This document shows positions 25,693 through 34,067 of a stretch of 64,000 bases of DNA, piece by piece (positions within the stretch are counted from its first letter, which is position 1; the number at the start of each line of letters is the position of its first letter). The notes under the pieces are model-generated. The model was not told the DNA's origin and searched no databases. It saw only the letters and a list, made by a program, of their open reading frames with translations. Source of the DNA: Pseudomonas sp. CROZ-RG-20F-R04-15 (GTDB taxonomy: Bacteria > Pseudomonadota > Gammaproteobacteria > Pseudomonadales > Pseudomonadaceae); the NCBI RefSeq assembly GCF_022662375.1, contig NZ_JAKNQL010000025.1:1-64000 (forward strand), in the 5' to 3' direction. A program made the position numbers and the translations under genes.

Positions 25693-26430
25693 ATGTCGTT
25701 CATCCAAGCCAACCTGATCCACCTGCTCGCGGCCGTCTGGTTTGTCATCTGCTGGGGCGGTTATACCCGTTATGCCTCCTGGAAGGGCCGCGATACTGCG
25801 TGTCTGGCGAGCGTGCTGCACCTGTACCGCGAAGACTGGATGCGCCGCATGCTGCTGCGCGATAACCGCATTGCGGACGCCAGCGTGATCGGTAATCTTG
25901 AGCGCAACGCCTCGTTCTTTGCCTCCAGCACGCTGATTATCCTCGCCGGTATTCTTACTGTGCTTGGCGCATCTGAGCGGGCCGTGTCGTTGCTGGCCGA
26001 TATTCCGATGGTGCAACAGGCGTCGCAGGGCATGTCGGAGATCAAGTTGCTGTGTCTGGCGATGGTCTTCGTCTATGCCTTCTTCACCTTTAGCTGGTGC
26101 ATGCGTCAGTACAATTTTGCGGCGGTTTTGGTCGGCTCGGCGCCAATGATCGGTGAGCGACATGTCTCCGAACAGGAGCGCAAGGCGTTCGCTGCGCGGG
26201 CGGCGCGAGTGATTTCGATGGCGGCCAACCAGTTCAACTTCGGGCTGCGCTCTTACTACTTCGGCATGACCATGCTCGCGTGGTTCGTCAGTCCATGGTT
26301 GTTCATGCTGATGAGCGCCGGTGTGGTATTGGTCTTGTACCGCCGCGAGTTTCATTCCGACGTTCTCGATGTCATGGTCTATACCCCTACAGAAGCCCCC
26401 ATTCCCGAGACAAACAAAGAGGTCGCTTGA
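25693..26430 (+). CDS. DUF599 family inner-membrane protein
   Basis: A 245-residue protein with four or five transmembrane helices (~8-25, ~75-93, ~117-140, ~190-218). Conserved DUF599 blocks are visible: YREDWMRRMLLRDNRIADA and NLERNASFFASSTLIILAG (~40-95), then CMRQYNFA. The biochemical function of the family is not known. The SD AAGGAA stands 6 nt before the ATG. Its stop codon overlaps the start of the MAPEG-like gene by one base, so the two are coupled. Confidence 0.88.
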   Translation: MSFIQANLIHLLAAVWFVICWGGYTRYASWKGRDTACLASVLHLYREDWMRRMLLRDNRIADASVIGNLERNASFFASSTLIILAGILTVLGASERAVSLLADIPMVQQASQGMSEIKLLCLAMVFVYAFFTFSWCMRQYNFAAVLVGSAPMIGERHVSEQERKAFAARAARVISMAANQFNFGLRSYYFGMTMLAWFVSPWLFMLMSAGVVLVLYRREFHSDVLDVMVYTPTEAPIPETNKEVA

Positions 26431-26831
26431 TGAGTATTCCGTTCTGGTGTGTGTTTATCACTGCGCTGCTGATCTATATCGCGCGTATGCCGGTGGGCAA
26501 GGCGATGAAAGAGCAGGGCGGTTACAACAACCACTTGCCACGCCAGCAACAAGCGCAACTGACCGGTTACGGTGCGCGGGCGCTGGCAGCGCATCAGAAT
26601 ACGATTGAAGCGTTCATGTTGTTCGCAGTCGGTGTATTGATGGCGCACACCACTCAGACGGCAGGATGGCTGATCGATACGTTGGCAATCGTTTTTGTTA
26701 TCGCGCGGATCCTCTACTTGTGGCTCTATCTGGCTGACCAGCCCAAGCTGCGCAGTCTGGTTTGGGTAGTTGGTTTACTGTGCTCGCTGTTACTGATGAT
26801 TAGTCCGACTTTTAGAACTGTCTTGCTCTAA
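26430..26831 (+). CDS. MAPEG family membrane protein
   Basis: A 133-residue four-helix membrane protein of the MAPEG type (membrane-associated eicosanoid/glutathione metabolism family). Signatures are the RxxxAHQNTIEAF block (ALAAHQNTIEAFMLFAVGV, ~54-72) and ARILYLWLYLADQPKLRSLVW. Bacterial members are mostly uncharacterised. It overlaps the DUF599 gene by one base and ends just before a bidirectional terminator. Confidence 0.88.
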   Translation: MSIPFWCVFITALLIYIARMPVGKAMKEQGGYNNHLPRQQQAQLTGYGARALAAHQNTIEAFMLFAVGVLMAHTTQTAGWLIDTLAIVFVIARILYLWLYLADQPKLRSLVWVVGLLCSLLLMISPTFRTVLL

Positions 26832-26856
26832 GCGACATTGGCACTAAATGACAGGC

Positions 26857-26892
26857 AAAAGAAAACCCGCACTTGGCGGGTTTTCTTTTTTC
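26857..26892. terminator. Bidirectional Rho-independent terminator
   Basis: AAAAGAAAACCCGC, loop ACTTG, GCGGGTTTTCTTTTTT: a symmetric hairpin with A- and T-tracts on either side, between the convergent MAPEG and lipoprotein genes. Confidence 0.9.
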
Positions 26893-26908
26893 TGCAGCAA
26901 AAAGCGGA

Positions 26909-27145
26909 TTATTGCTTCTTGGCAGCTTCGTCTTGCGCAGCAGCGTTCGATTCAGCCTGAGCTTTGGCAGCTTCGGCGTTTTCTTTCGCAGCGTCGTTCA
27001 CTTTATCCTGAGCTTTGTTCATGTCTTGCTGAGCTTGTTCAGCATGTTGGTTGGCATCTTGAGCTTTGTCCTCGGATTTTTTATCGCAGGCAGCGAGACC
27101 GAGGGAAGCGGTCAACATCAAGGCAATAGCTAAAGTCTTACGCAT
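26909..27145 (-). CDS. Small Ala/Gln/Lys-rich lipoprotein
   Basis: A 78-residue protein: signal peptide MRKTLAIALMLTASLGLAAC with a clean lipobox (LAAC, lipidated Cys20), then a charged Ala/Gln/Asn/Asp/Lys-rich segment (AEQAQQDMNKAQDKVNDAAK) with heptad-like periodicity that should form one long helix or coiled coil. It recalls small Lpp/OprI-type lipoproteins in build, but I see no reliable homology to them. It ends in KKQ. The start at 27145 has the SD AAGGAG 9 nt upstream; longer in-frame ATGs lack a signal peptide. Confidence 0.85.
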   Translation of the reverse strand: MRKTLAIALMLTASLGLAACDKKSEDKAQDANQHAEQAQQDMNKAQDKVNDAAKENAEAAKAQAESNAAAQDEAAKKQ

Positions 27146-27303
27146 GGGGTGTTTCTCCTTATGGAAAATAACTACTGGCCTTAAGAACTCGGCGCTACAG
27201 GTTAAGTTCCTCATTTCTTTCAGATATATAAGTTTGTTTTTACAGGGAACTTTTGCGGCATTGCTGACTACTGGCAATGGGCTCTAACGAGAGTAATTAT
27301 CAA

Positions 27304-27789
27304 ATGGCCGAAAACCCCGTTTTTGAGCGTGCTACACGATTTCTATCGGCATTGCGCCACTGCCAGGTACTTGGTTTGCAGGTGCACAGCGCCTCCAGTG
27401 AAGGGCTTACGGTGATCCTTCCGTACAGCGCTAAAATCGTTGGTAATCCGCGAACAGGGGTTATTCATGGCGGCGCAATCACCTCGCTGATGGATACCGC
27501 GTGTGGAATGTCCACGTTGTGCGTGCTGCCGGAATTTGAGGTGTGCCCGACCCTCGACCTGCGCATCGATTACATGCACGCCGCCGAACCGAACAAGAAT
27601 GTCTATGGCTTTGCCCAGTGTTATCGCGTGACTACGGATGTGATATTCGCCCGTGGCTTTGCTTATCAGGATGATCCCGAACAGCCCATCGCCCATGTGG
27701 TCGGCACTTTCATGCGCATGGGCAAGGGCCTCAAAGGCACCAAAGGCACCAAAGGTTTCGGCGGCGCGATCAAGGGAGAAAGCCAGTGA
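27304..27789 (+). CDS. PaaI-family hotdog thioesterase (first of pair)
   Basis: A 161-residue hotdog-fold protein of the PaaI/YbgC group with the active-site block TGVIHGGAITSLMDTACGMS (~53-72). It probably hydrolyses acyl- or aryl-CoA thioesters; the substrate is unknown. The start is ATG 27304 (MAENPVFERA); an upstream ATG at 27277 is in frame but has no SD. The C-terminus carries a short degenerate Gly-Lys-Thr repeat (KGLKGTKGTKGFGG). It overlaps the next thioesterase gene by 4 bp. Confidence 0.87.
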   Translation: MAENPVFERATRFLSALRHCQVLGLQVHSASSEGLTVILPYSAKIVGNPRTGVIHGGAITSLMDTACGMSTLCVLPEFEVCPTLDLRIDYMHAAEPNKNVYGFAQCYRVTTDVIFARGFAYQDDPEQPIAHVVGTFMRMGKGLKGTKGTKGFGGAIKGESQ

Positions 27790-28238
27790 GCGAAGACCTC
27801 AAACAGCAACTGCAACAGGCCCATGCACAAGGCGACTACGCGCCATTGCTGAAACTGATCCCGTACGCCGGTCTGATCGGCATCGAGTGCTCGCGAGTCG
27901 GCGATGAACTGTTGTTCAAGTTGCCGGCGAACAAGGACAACATTGGTAACCCTTTATTGCCGGCGATCCATGGCGGGGTGATCGCCGGATTCATGGAGCT
28001 GGCCGCCGCCCTGCATCTGTTGATTTTCACCGGTGCGCCCGGTGTGCCGAAGATTATCGATTTTTCCCTCGATTACCTGCGCGCCGGGCAATTTCGCGAT
28101 ACCTGGGCCAAGTGTCAGGTCTGCCGCCAGGGCCGCCGCGTCGCCAACGTCGCGATCACGGCCTGGCAAAGTACTGAAGGCGAACCGATTGCCACTGCTC
28201 GCGCGCACTTCAAAATCGATGAGCCCTTGAAATCCTGA
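27786..28238 (+). CDS. PaaI-family hotdog thioesterase (second of pair)
   Basis: A 150-residue hotdog-fold protein whose active-site helix reads LPAIHGGVIAGFMELAAALH (~57-76), followed by KIIDFSLDYLRAG. It is a distant paralogue of the preceding gene and starts in its last codons (GTGA overlap, GTG start), so the two products may form a heteromeric hotdog complex or act on the same pathway. Confidence 0.87.
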   Translation: MSEDLKQQLQQAHAQGDYAPLLKLIPYAGLIGIECSRVGDELLFKLPANKDNIGNPLLPAIHGGVIAGFMELAAALHLLIFTGAPGVPKIIDFSLDYLRAGQFRDTWAKCQVCRQGRRVANVAITAWQSTEGEPIATARAHFKIDEPLKS

Positions 28239-28320
28239 AGAGCGCCCCAAACTCACAAGACAACCCGCCGCCGACCATTTCGGGTCGCGGCCACTGCCAT
28301 CTGATTGGAGTTTGATGACC

Positions 28321-30225
28321 ATGAGTGTGGAAACTCAAAAGGAAACCCTGGGCTTCCAGACCGAGGTAAAGCAGCTGCTGCACCTCATGATCCATTCGCT
28401 GTATTCCAACAAGGAAATTTTCCTTCGCGAATTGATCTCGAACGCCTCTGACGCTGTCGACAAGCTGCGCTTCGAAGCCCTGGCCAAGCCAGAGTTGCTC
28501 GAGGGTGGCGCTGATCTGAAAATCCGTGTGAGCTTCGACAAGGACGCCAAGACCGTCACCCTCGAAGACAACGGTATCGGCATGAACCGTGACGATGTGA
28601 TCACCCACCTGGGGACCATCGCCAAATCGGGCACCGCCGATTTCATGAAAAACCTCTCGGGCGATCAGAAGAAAGATTCGCACCTGATCGGCCAGTTCGG
28701 TGTCGGCTTCTACTCTGCCTTCATCGTCGCCGACCAGGTTGATGTGTACTCCCGCCGCGCCGGCACTCCGGCCAGCGAAGGCGTGCACTGGTCGTCGAAA
28801 GGCGAGGGCGAGTTCGAAGTCGCCACCATCGAAAAACCAGAACGCGGCACCCGCATCGTCCTGCATCTGAAAGCTGCAGAAGACGAATTCGCTGATGGCT
28901 GGCGTCTGCGCAACATCATCAAGAAGTACTCCGACCACATCGCTTTGCCGATCGAGCTGCCGAAAGAAGTTACTGCAGTTGAAGGCGAAGAGGCTCCTGC
29001 CGTTGAGTGGGAAACCGTCAACCGCGCCAGTGCCCTGTGGACTCGCCCTCGCACTGAAGTGAAGGACGAGGAATACCAGGAGTTCTACAAGCACATCGCT
29101 CACGACTTTGAAAACCCGCTGGCCTGGAGCCACAACAAAGTCGAAGGCAAGCTCGAATACAGCTCGCTGTTGTACGTGCCGGCCCGCGCGCCGTTCGACC
29201 TGTACCAGCGTGAAGCGCCGAAAGGCCTGAAGCTGTACGTGCAACGCGTGTTCGTCATGGATCAGGCGGAGTCGTTCCTGCCGCTGTACCTGCGCTTCAT
29301 CAAAGGTGTGGTCGATTCCAACGACCTGTCGCTGAACGTGTCGCGTGAAATCCTGCAGAAAGACCCGATCATCGATTCGATGAAGACCGCGCTGACCAAG
29401 CGCGTGCTCGACATGCTGGAAAAGTTGGCGAAAAACGAGCCTGAGCAATACAAGGGCTTCTGGAAGAACTTCGGTCAGGTCATGAAAGAAGGCCCGGCAG
29501 AAGACTTCGCCAACAAAGAGAAAATTGCCGGTCTGCTGCGTTTCGCATCGACCAATGGCGACGACGGCGAGCAGATCGTTGGTCTGGCCGACTACCTGGC
29601 GCGCGCCAAGGAAGGTCAGGACAAGATCTACTACCTCACCGGCGAAACTTACGCGCAGGTCAAGAACAGCCCGCACCTGGAAGTCTTCCGCAAGAAAGGC
29701 ATCGAAGTGCTGCTGCTGACCGACCGTATCGACGAGTGGCTGATGAGCTACCTCAGCGAGTTCGACGGCAAAACGTTTGTCGACGTGGCACGTGGTGATC
29801 TGGATCTGGGCAACCTGGACTCGGAAGAGGACAAGAAAGCCGCGGAAGAAGTCGCCAAGTCCAAAGAAGGTCTGGTTGAGCGTTTGAAAACCGCACTGGG
29901 CGATTCCGTGGCTGAAGTCCGCGTGTCGCATCGTCTGACCGATTCGCCGGCCATTCTGGCCATCGGCGAGCAGGATCTGGGTCTGCAAATGCGTCAGATC
30001 CTCGAAGCCAGCGGGCAGAAAGTGCCGGATTCGAAGCCGATCTTCGAATTCAACCCAAGCCACCCGCTGATCGAGAAACTCGACGGCGAGCAGAGCGAAG
30101 AGCGTTTTGGCGACCTGTCGCACATCCTCTTCGATCAGGCAGCCTTGGCTGCCGGCGACAGCTTGAAGGATCCGGCCGCGTATGTGCGCCGTCTGAACAA
30201 GCTGCTGGTTGAACTGTCGGTTTAA
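28321..30225 (+). CDS. htpG: Molecular chaperone HtpG (Hsp90)
   Basis: A 634-residue cytosolic Hsp90. The N-terminal GHKL ATPase domain contains YSNKEIFLRELISNASDA (~26-43), LEDNGIGMNRDDV and GQFGVGFYSAFIVADQV (~123-139). The middle domain contains LYVQRVFVMD and SNDLSLNVSREILQ, and a C-terminal dimerisation domain follows. Of three possible starts (TTG 28312, ATG 28315, ATG 28321), the last has the SD GGAG 10 nt upstream and gives the usual MSVETQKET N-terminus and length. Confidence 0.97.
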   Translation: MSVETQKETLGFQTEVKQLLHLMIHSLYSNKEIFLRELISNASDAVDKLRFEALAKPELLEGGADLKIRVSFDKDAKTVTLEDNGIGMNRDDVITHLGTIAKSGTADFMKNLSGDQKKDSHLIGQFGVGFYSAFIVADQVDVYSRRAGTPASEGVHWSSKGEGEFEVATIEKPERGTRIVLHLKAAEDEFADGWRLRNIIKKYSDHIALPIELPKEVTAVEGEEAPAVEWETVNRASALWTRPRTEVKDEEYQEFYKHIAHDFENPLAWSHNKVEGKLEYSSLLYVPARAPFDLYQREAPKGLKLYVQRVFVMDQAESFLPLYLRFIKGVVDSNDLSLNVSREILQKDPIIDSMKTALTKRVLDMLEKLAKNEPEQYKGFWKNFGQVMKEGPAEDFANKEKIAGLLRFASTNGDDGEQIVGLADYLARAKEGQDKIYYLTGETYAQVKNSPHLEVFRKKGIEVLLLTDRIDEWLMSYLSEFDGKTFVDVARGDLDLGNLDSEEDKKAAEEVAKSKEGLVERLKTALGDSVAEVRVSHRLTDSPAILAIGEQDLGLQMRQILEASGQKVPDSKPIFEFNPSHPLIEKLDGEQSEERFGDLSHILFDQAALAAGDSLKDPAAYVRRLNKLLVELSV

Positions 30226-30236
30226 CCAAGTTGCAG

Positions 30237-30262
30237 AAAAACCCGCTTCGGCGGGTTTTTTC
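30237..30262 (+). terminator. Rho-independent terminator of htpG
   Basis: AAAAACCCGCTTCGGCGGGTTTTTTC: a GC-rich stem with a TTCG loop and a T-run, 11 bp past the htpG stop. Confidence 0.92.
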
Positions 30263-30293
30263 ATTCTGGTGTTTAACAAATCAGGAGTCAGAA

Positions 30294-31022
30294 ATGAGCC
30301 AAATCACTGTACGTTCCGTGGTCTATCAGATTGATGGCCAGCCTTATGAAGGTCGTCTGGCGTTCGATGCCGAGCACAAGGGCGCGCGTCCGGGTTTGTT
30401 GATGGCGCCGAACTGGATGGGTGTCAGCGCTGGCGCTGAAGAGATCGCCAAGTCGGTCGCGGCCGAGGGCTACGTGGTATTGATTGCTGACGTCTACGGT
30501 CAGGCTGTTCGTCCGCAGAATGCTGATCAGGCTGGCGCGGCAATGATGCCGTTGAAGAATGACCGCGCGCTACTGCGCACGCGTATGCAGGCGGCTTTCG
30601 AGCAGTTGCAGAAACAAGGCGAAGCGGCGGTTGATACGTCGAAGCTGGCGGTGTTCGGGTTCTGCTTCGGCGGTTGCTGCGCGCTGGACCTGGCACGCAC
30701 CGGTGCGCCGGTGAAGGCGGCGGTGTCGTTCCATGGCACGCTGGATTCGCCGAACCCGGCCGATGCGCAGAACATCAAGGGTTCGGTGCTGGTGTTGCAT
30801 GGTGCTTCCGACCCGTTGGTGCCGAAAGAGCAGTTGCCGGCGTTTGAAGACGAGATGAACGCGGCGAATGTCGATTGGCAGTTGCTGAGCTACGGCGGTG
30901 CGGTGCACTCGTTTACTGATCCGCATGCGAATGTGCCGGGCAAGATGATGTACGACGCGAAGACCGCGAAGCGCGCGTTCAAGTCGATGCATGATTTGCT
31001 GGATGAAGTGTTCAAGGGCTGA
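30294..31022 (+). CDS. Dienelactone hydrolase family protein
   Basis: A 242-residue alpha/beta hydrolase with the DLH nucleophile elbow GFCFGGCCALD (Cys ~122 as likely nucleophile), Asp in HGASDPLVP (~173) and His in GAVHSFT (~205). DLH enzymes hydrolyse dienelactone in chlorocatechol breakdown, but chromosomal homologues outside such clusters usually have unknown substrates. No aromatic-degradation genes are adjacent. The start at 30294 has the SD AGGAG. Confidence 0.9.
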   Translation: MSQITVRSVVYQIDGQPYEGRLAFDAEHKGARPGLLMAPNWMGVSAGAEEIAKSVAAEGYVVLIADVYGQAVRPQNADQAGAAMMPLKNDRALLRTRMQAAFEQLQKQGEAAVDTSKLAVFGFCFGGCCALDLARTGAPVKAAVSFHGTLDSPNPADAQNIKGSVLVLHGASDPLVPKEQLPAFEDEMNAANVDWQLLSYGGAVHSFTDPHANVPGKMMYDAKTAKRAFKSMHDLLDEVFKG

Positions 31023-31049
31023 AGCCTGAAAAGCAAAAGCCCCTCATCG

Positions 31050-31408
31050 GAACGCCGCCCGCCTAACCCTCTCCCAGAGGGAGAGGGGACTGAATGGGGG
31101 ATGCTGAAGTATTACGCCGACCTGAAAGTTTCTTGGTGAATCCATAATCGCCAAGACTTTTCAGGTCGATGTATGACGCAAGACACCTCGCTCGGCCCCC
31201 TCTCCCTCCCGGCGGTCCGACGTTTCGGGAGGGCAGGGGTGAGGGTACTGATTGTGGATGCTCAACCAATGCGTCGGCCTGATAGGGCATTACCGAATCC
31301 ATAATCGCCAAGACTTTTCAGGTCGGCGTATGGCGTAAGACACCTCGGTCGGCTCCCTCTCCCTACGGGCGGTCCGACGTTTCGGGAGGGCTGGGGTGAG
31401 GGTGCTTT
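31050..31408. repeat. Two-unit repeat array related to the 35.7-kb array
   Basis: Two units about 157 bp apart, marked by AATCCATAATCGCCAAGACT at 31139 and 31296. Each contains TTTCAGGTCG, AAGACACCTCG, and the palindromic block CGGTCCGACGTTTCGGGAGG. The edges carry CCCTCTCCCAGAGGGAGAGG and GGGTGAGGG. The same words build the array at 35.7-36.4 kb. No credible gene lies in the gap. Confidence 0.85.
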
Positions 31409-32275
31409 TCAGCGCGGCAATTCAATCCGCTCAACTTCCCCCGGCACCGTCGGCCAATCCCCGGCCGCCCATTTGCCCCGCGCCTCATCGATCGCCGCCG
31501 GATCGCTCGCAACAAAATTCCAGTTGATCCGCCGAGGCCCATCCAACGGCGCGCCGCCGAACACCACCACGTGAACATCGCTTTCGGCAAACAGACTCAT
31601 TTCTTCCCCGGCCGGTAAAACCGCCAGCGCATGCGGTTCAAGCGCTTCACCGTTCAGTTGCGCATCGCCACTCAACACATAAACCGCCCGCTCTTCATGC
31701 TCGGTCGGAATCAGCAGGGTGGTCGCCGTTTGCATCTTCACTTCCGCATACAACGTAGGAGAAAGCACCGGCACCGGCGATTCCAGACAAAAGCCTGACC
31801 CGGCAATCATGCGAATCTGCACGCCGAGGTTATCGCTGACCGGCAAGGTCGACGCCGGGTGATGGCTGTAATGCCCGGGGCCCTGCTCGTGCTCCTTGGG
31901 CGAGGCCAGCCAGATTTGCAAACCGTGCATGGTGAAGCTTTGCTCCCACAGCGGCTCTGGCGTGCGCTCGACGTGTGCAATCGCGCTGCCGGCAGTCATC
32001 CAGCTGACATCGCCGGCGCCGACCAACTGATCGGAGCCGAGGCTGTCCTTGTGCAGGAGTTGGCCTTCAAACAAATAGGTGAGGGTCGACAGACCGATGT
32101 GCGGATGCTGTCGGATGTTCATGCCTTTGCCCGTCGGATAAACCGTCTCGAGCATGTGGTCAAAAAACACGAAAGGCCCGACGCTGCGGCATTTGGCTGA
32201 CGGCAGCGGACGCAGAATCGGCTGGCCTTCGACGTCTTCGGCGCGCGGGCGGATGATCAGAGGTTGCGTGTCCAT
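31409..32275 (-). CDS. Pirin family protein
   Basis: A 288-residue bicupin. The N-terminal cupin holds the metal ligands in RQHPHIGLSTLTYLFEGQLLH (read in parts, ~56-76) and SWMTAGSAIAHVERTP (~92-107), the characteristic pirin set of three His and one Glu. Bacterial pirins include quercetinases and proteins that modulate central metabolism; the specific role is not visible here. The start is MDTQPLIIRP (32275); a longer in-frame leader to 32383 is low-complexity. Confidence 0.9.
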   Translation of the reverse strand: MDTQPLIIRPRAEDVEGQPILRPLPSAKCRSVGPFVFFDHMLETVYPTGKGMNIRQHPHIGLSTLTYLFEGQLLHKDSLGSDQLVGAGDVSWMTAGSAIAHVERTPEPLWEQSFTMHGLQIWLASPKEHEQGPGHYSHHPASTLPVSDNLGVQIRMIAGSGFCLESPVPVLSPTLYAEVKMQTATTLLIPTEHEERAVYVLSGDAQLNGEALEPHALAVLPAGEEMSLFAESDVHVVVFGGAPLDGPRRINWNFVASDPAAIDEARGKWAAGDWPTVPGEVERIELPR

Positions 32276-32336
32276 GGTGCATTCCAGGCTGAGCGGGCGA
32301 TGCCAGAAGCATAACCCGCCGCTGGCGTGAGGAGGA

Positions 32337-32753
32337 TTACTGGCTGTCGAAGCCTTGTGGAGCGTGGGTTTCGATGCTGACATCGCTGGTGGTCATCAGC
32401 TTGTGGATCGGGCAGCGGTCGGCAACTCGCAACAATTCCTCACGCTGGGCGTCAGTGAGTACGCCTTTGAGAGTGAGGGTAACGTGGAGGACGTATTTGC
32501 CTTTCTGCTCCTCGCTGTTGTCACGTTTGACGTCGACACCGACGCCGGTCAGCGGGATGTCTTTCTTCTTCGCGTACATCTTCAGGGTCAGTGCCTTGCA
32601 GGCGCCGAGGGCGGCATCGAAGTAGTCGTGCGGCTCGGGGGCGGAGCCTTCGCCGCCGGCGGACTTCGGTACGTCGGTAAACAGTTCGTGATCATCAATC
32701 TGTACGGTGTGACGAAAACCTTCAGCGGAGACGGTATTGACGGTAACGGTCAT
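32337..32753 (-). CDS. OsmC/Ohr family protein
   Basis: A 138-residue OsmC-fold protein. The two redox cysteines appear as GACKALTLKMYA (Cys ~59) and VADRCPIHKLM (Cys ~118), the arrangement of thiol peroxidases acting on organic hydroperoxides, though this branch (YhfA-like) has less certain function. The N-terminal EPHDYFDAALGAC block is typical. The start MTVTVNTVSAEG at 32753 has a GAGG SD; further upstream ATGs extend into poorly conserved sequence. Confidence 0.88.
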   Translation of the reverse strand: MTVTVNTVSAEGFRHTVQIDDHELFTDVPKSAGGEGSAPEPHDYFDAALGACKALTLKMYAKKKDIPLTGVGVDVKRDNSEEQKGKYVLHVTLTLKGVLTDAQREELLRVADRCPIHKLMTTSDVSIETHAPQGFDSQ

Positions 32754-32905
32754 GGGAACCTCACAGGCAGTAGGAAAAGTCGCTCGATCAAACAAGACCT
32801 TGCAGTTATAGAGCATTCCCACCGGTACGCGTTCCACTTTCCTGCGGGATGAACCCTTGTCGTCAGGGCGGGGTCTAGGCTATGCCTACTTGCCGGAGAT
32901 TACTT

Positions 32906-33937
32906 GTGTCCCTGTATCGTTTGAGTCTCGCCTGCCTTCTGCTGGTTGCCGGCAGTGCCAGCGCCCGCGAATACACCTACAGCGATGCGCACCTGCATTA
33001 CGTGGATTTTTTCCAGGAAAGCGCGGGCATGGCGAAATTGCTGACGGCCATGAAGGACAGTTCCGTCGAGCATGTGATGATTTCCGGGATTCCAGTGGCG
33101 AAGAAATGGCATGAGGACGAACCCAAGCGTCCGCGCTATTACGCCGGGGATGACGCCGATGCCTATTGGTACAGCGCCACTGACGTGATCGTCGCCGATG
33201 CGGTGCAGAAGCTGTCGCCCGAGCAGCGCCGGTACTTTCATCCGTTCCTGTCAGGTTTTAATCCCAACGACAAGAACTCCGCCGCGCACATCCAGCGCAT
33301 GCTCGATCTGTATCCGGGGTTGTGGCAGGGCATTGGTGAGGTGTTCACCCGCCATGACGATCTGACAGCGCTGACCTCTGGCGACACGCCACGCGCCAAC
33401 AACGAGGCGATGACGAAAATCTATCATCTGGCCGCCGAGAACGATCTGCCAGTGATGCTGCACTCCAACATCACCTCCAAGCGTGAGAAAAATCCGCTGT
33501 ACTTGAAGGAAATCGAGGAGCCGCTACGCAATCACCCGCACACGCGGTTTATCTGGGCGCACGCGGGCACCAGCGCAGAAATCCATCGGCATCAGACGCA
33601 GTTGCCGTTCTTGCTGCCAACCCTCACGCGCATGCTGGAGGCTTACCCCAATCTGTTTATTGATTTGTCGTGGAGCATGCTCACGCCGTATCTGCTGGAT
33701 GAGCAGGGCAAACCGCGTCCTGAGTGGCTGGCGTTGGTCGAGAAATATCCGGAGCGCTTCATGCTCGGCTCCGACGTAGTAGGACGTTTCAATAAGCTCG
33801 GTCAGGAAATGCACAGCTTCAAGCCGTTCCTTGATGCACTGCCGGAGAACATTGCGCAAAAGGTCGCAAGAGATAACTTCCTGGCTATCTTGCCGCGAAC
33901 GGTGTTCAAGTCCGGCAAAACCGCGCTGAATCGTTAA
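32906..33937 (+). CDS. Exported amidohydrolase family protein
   Basis: A 343-residue TIM-barrel metal hydrolase with a signal peptide (SLYRLSLACLLLVAGSASA, cleaved near residue 20). Metal-site motifs are DAHLHY (~27-32), MLHSN (His ~185), WAHAGTS (~217-223) and GSDVVGRF near ~290, matching amidohydrolase_2-type enzymes. The substrate is unknown. I prefer GTG 32906 as start: GGAG at 32895-32898 is 7 nt upstream and the signal peptide is then of normal length. The ATG at 32882 has no SD and would add eight residues. Confidence 0.82.
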   Translation: MSLYRLSLACLLLVAGSASAREYTYSDAHLHYVDFFQESAGMAKLLTAMKDSSVEHVMISGIPVAKKWHEDEPKRPRYYAGDDADAYWYSATDVIVADAVQKLSPEQRRYFHPFLSGFNPNDKNSAAHIQRMLDLYPGLWQGIGEVFTRHDDLTALTSGDTPRANNEAMTKIYHLAAENDLPVMLHSNITSKREKNPLYLKEIEEPLRNHPHTRFIWAHAGTSAEIHRHQTQLPFLLPTLTRMLEAYPNLFIDLSWSMLTPYLLDEQGKPRPEWLALVEKYPERFMLGSDVVGRFNKLGQEMHSFKPFLDALPENIAQKVARDNFLAILPRTVFKSGKTALNR

Positions 33938-34067
33938 TGCCTTCGGTTCGAAGGATAAAGGCCTTTTGATATCGCCTTTTCGTCTTACGCATTTTTCCGC
34001 CGGGCCGATACCTTCTAAAGCAACCAGCTGCAGGGTTGATGCAGCGCTTTTGGAAGGAACCAGAGCA

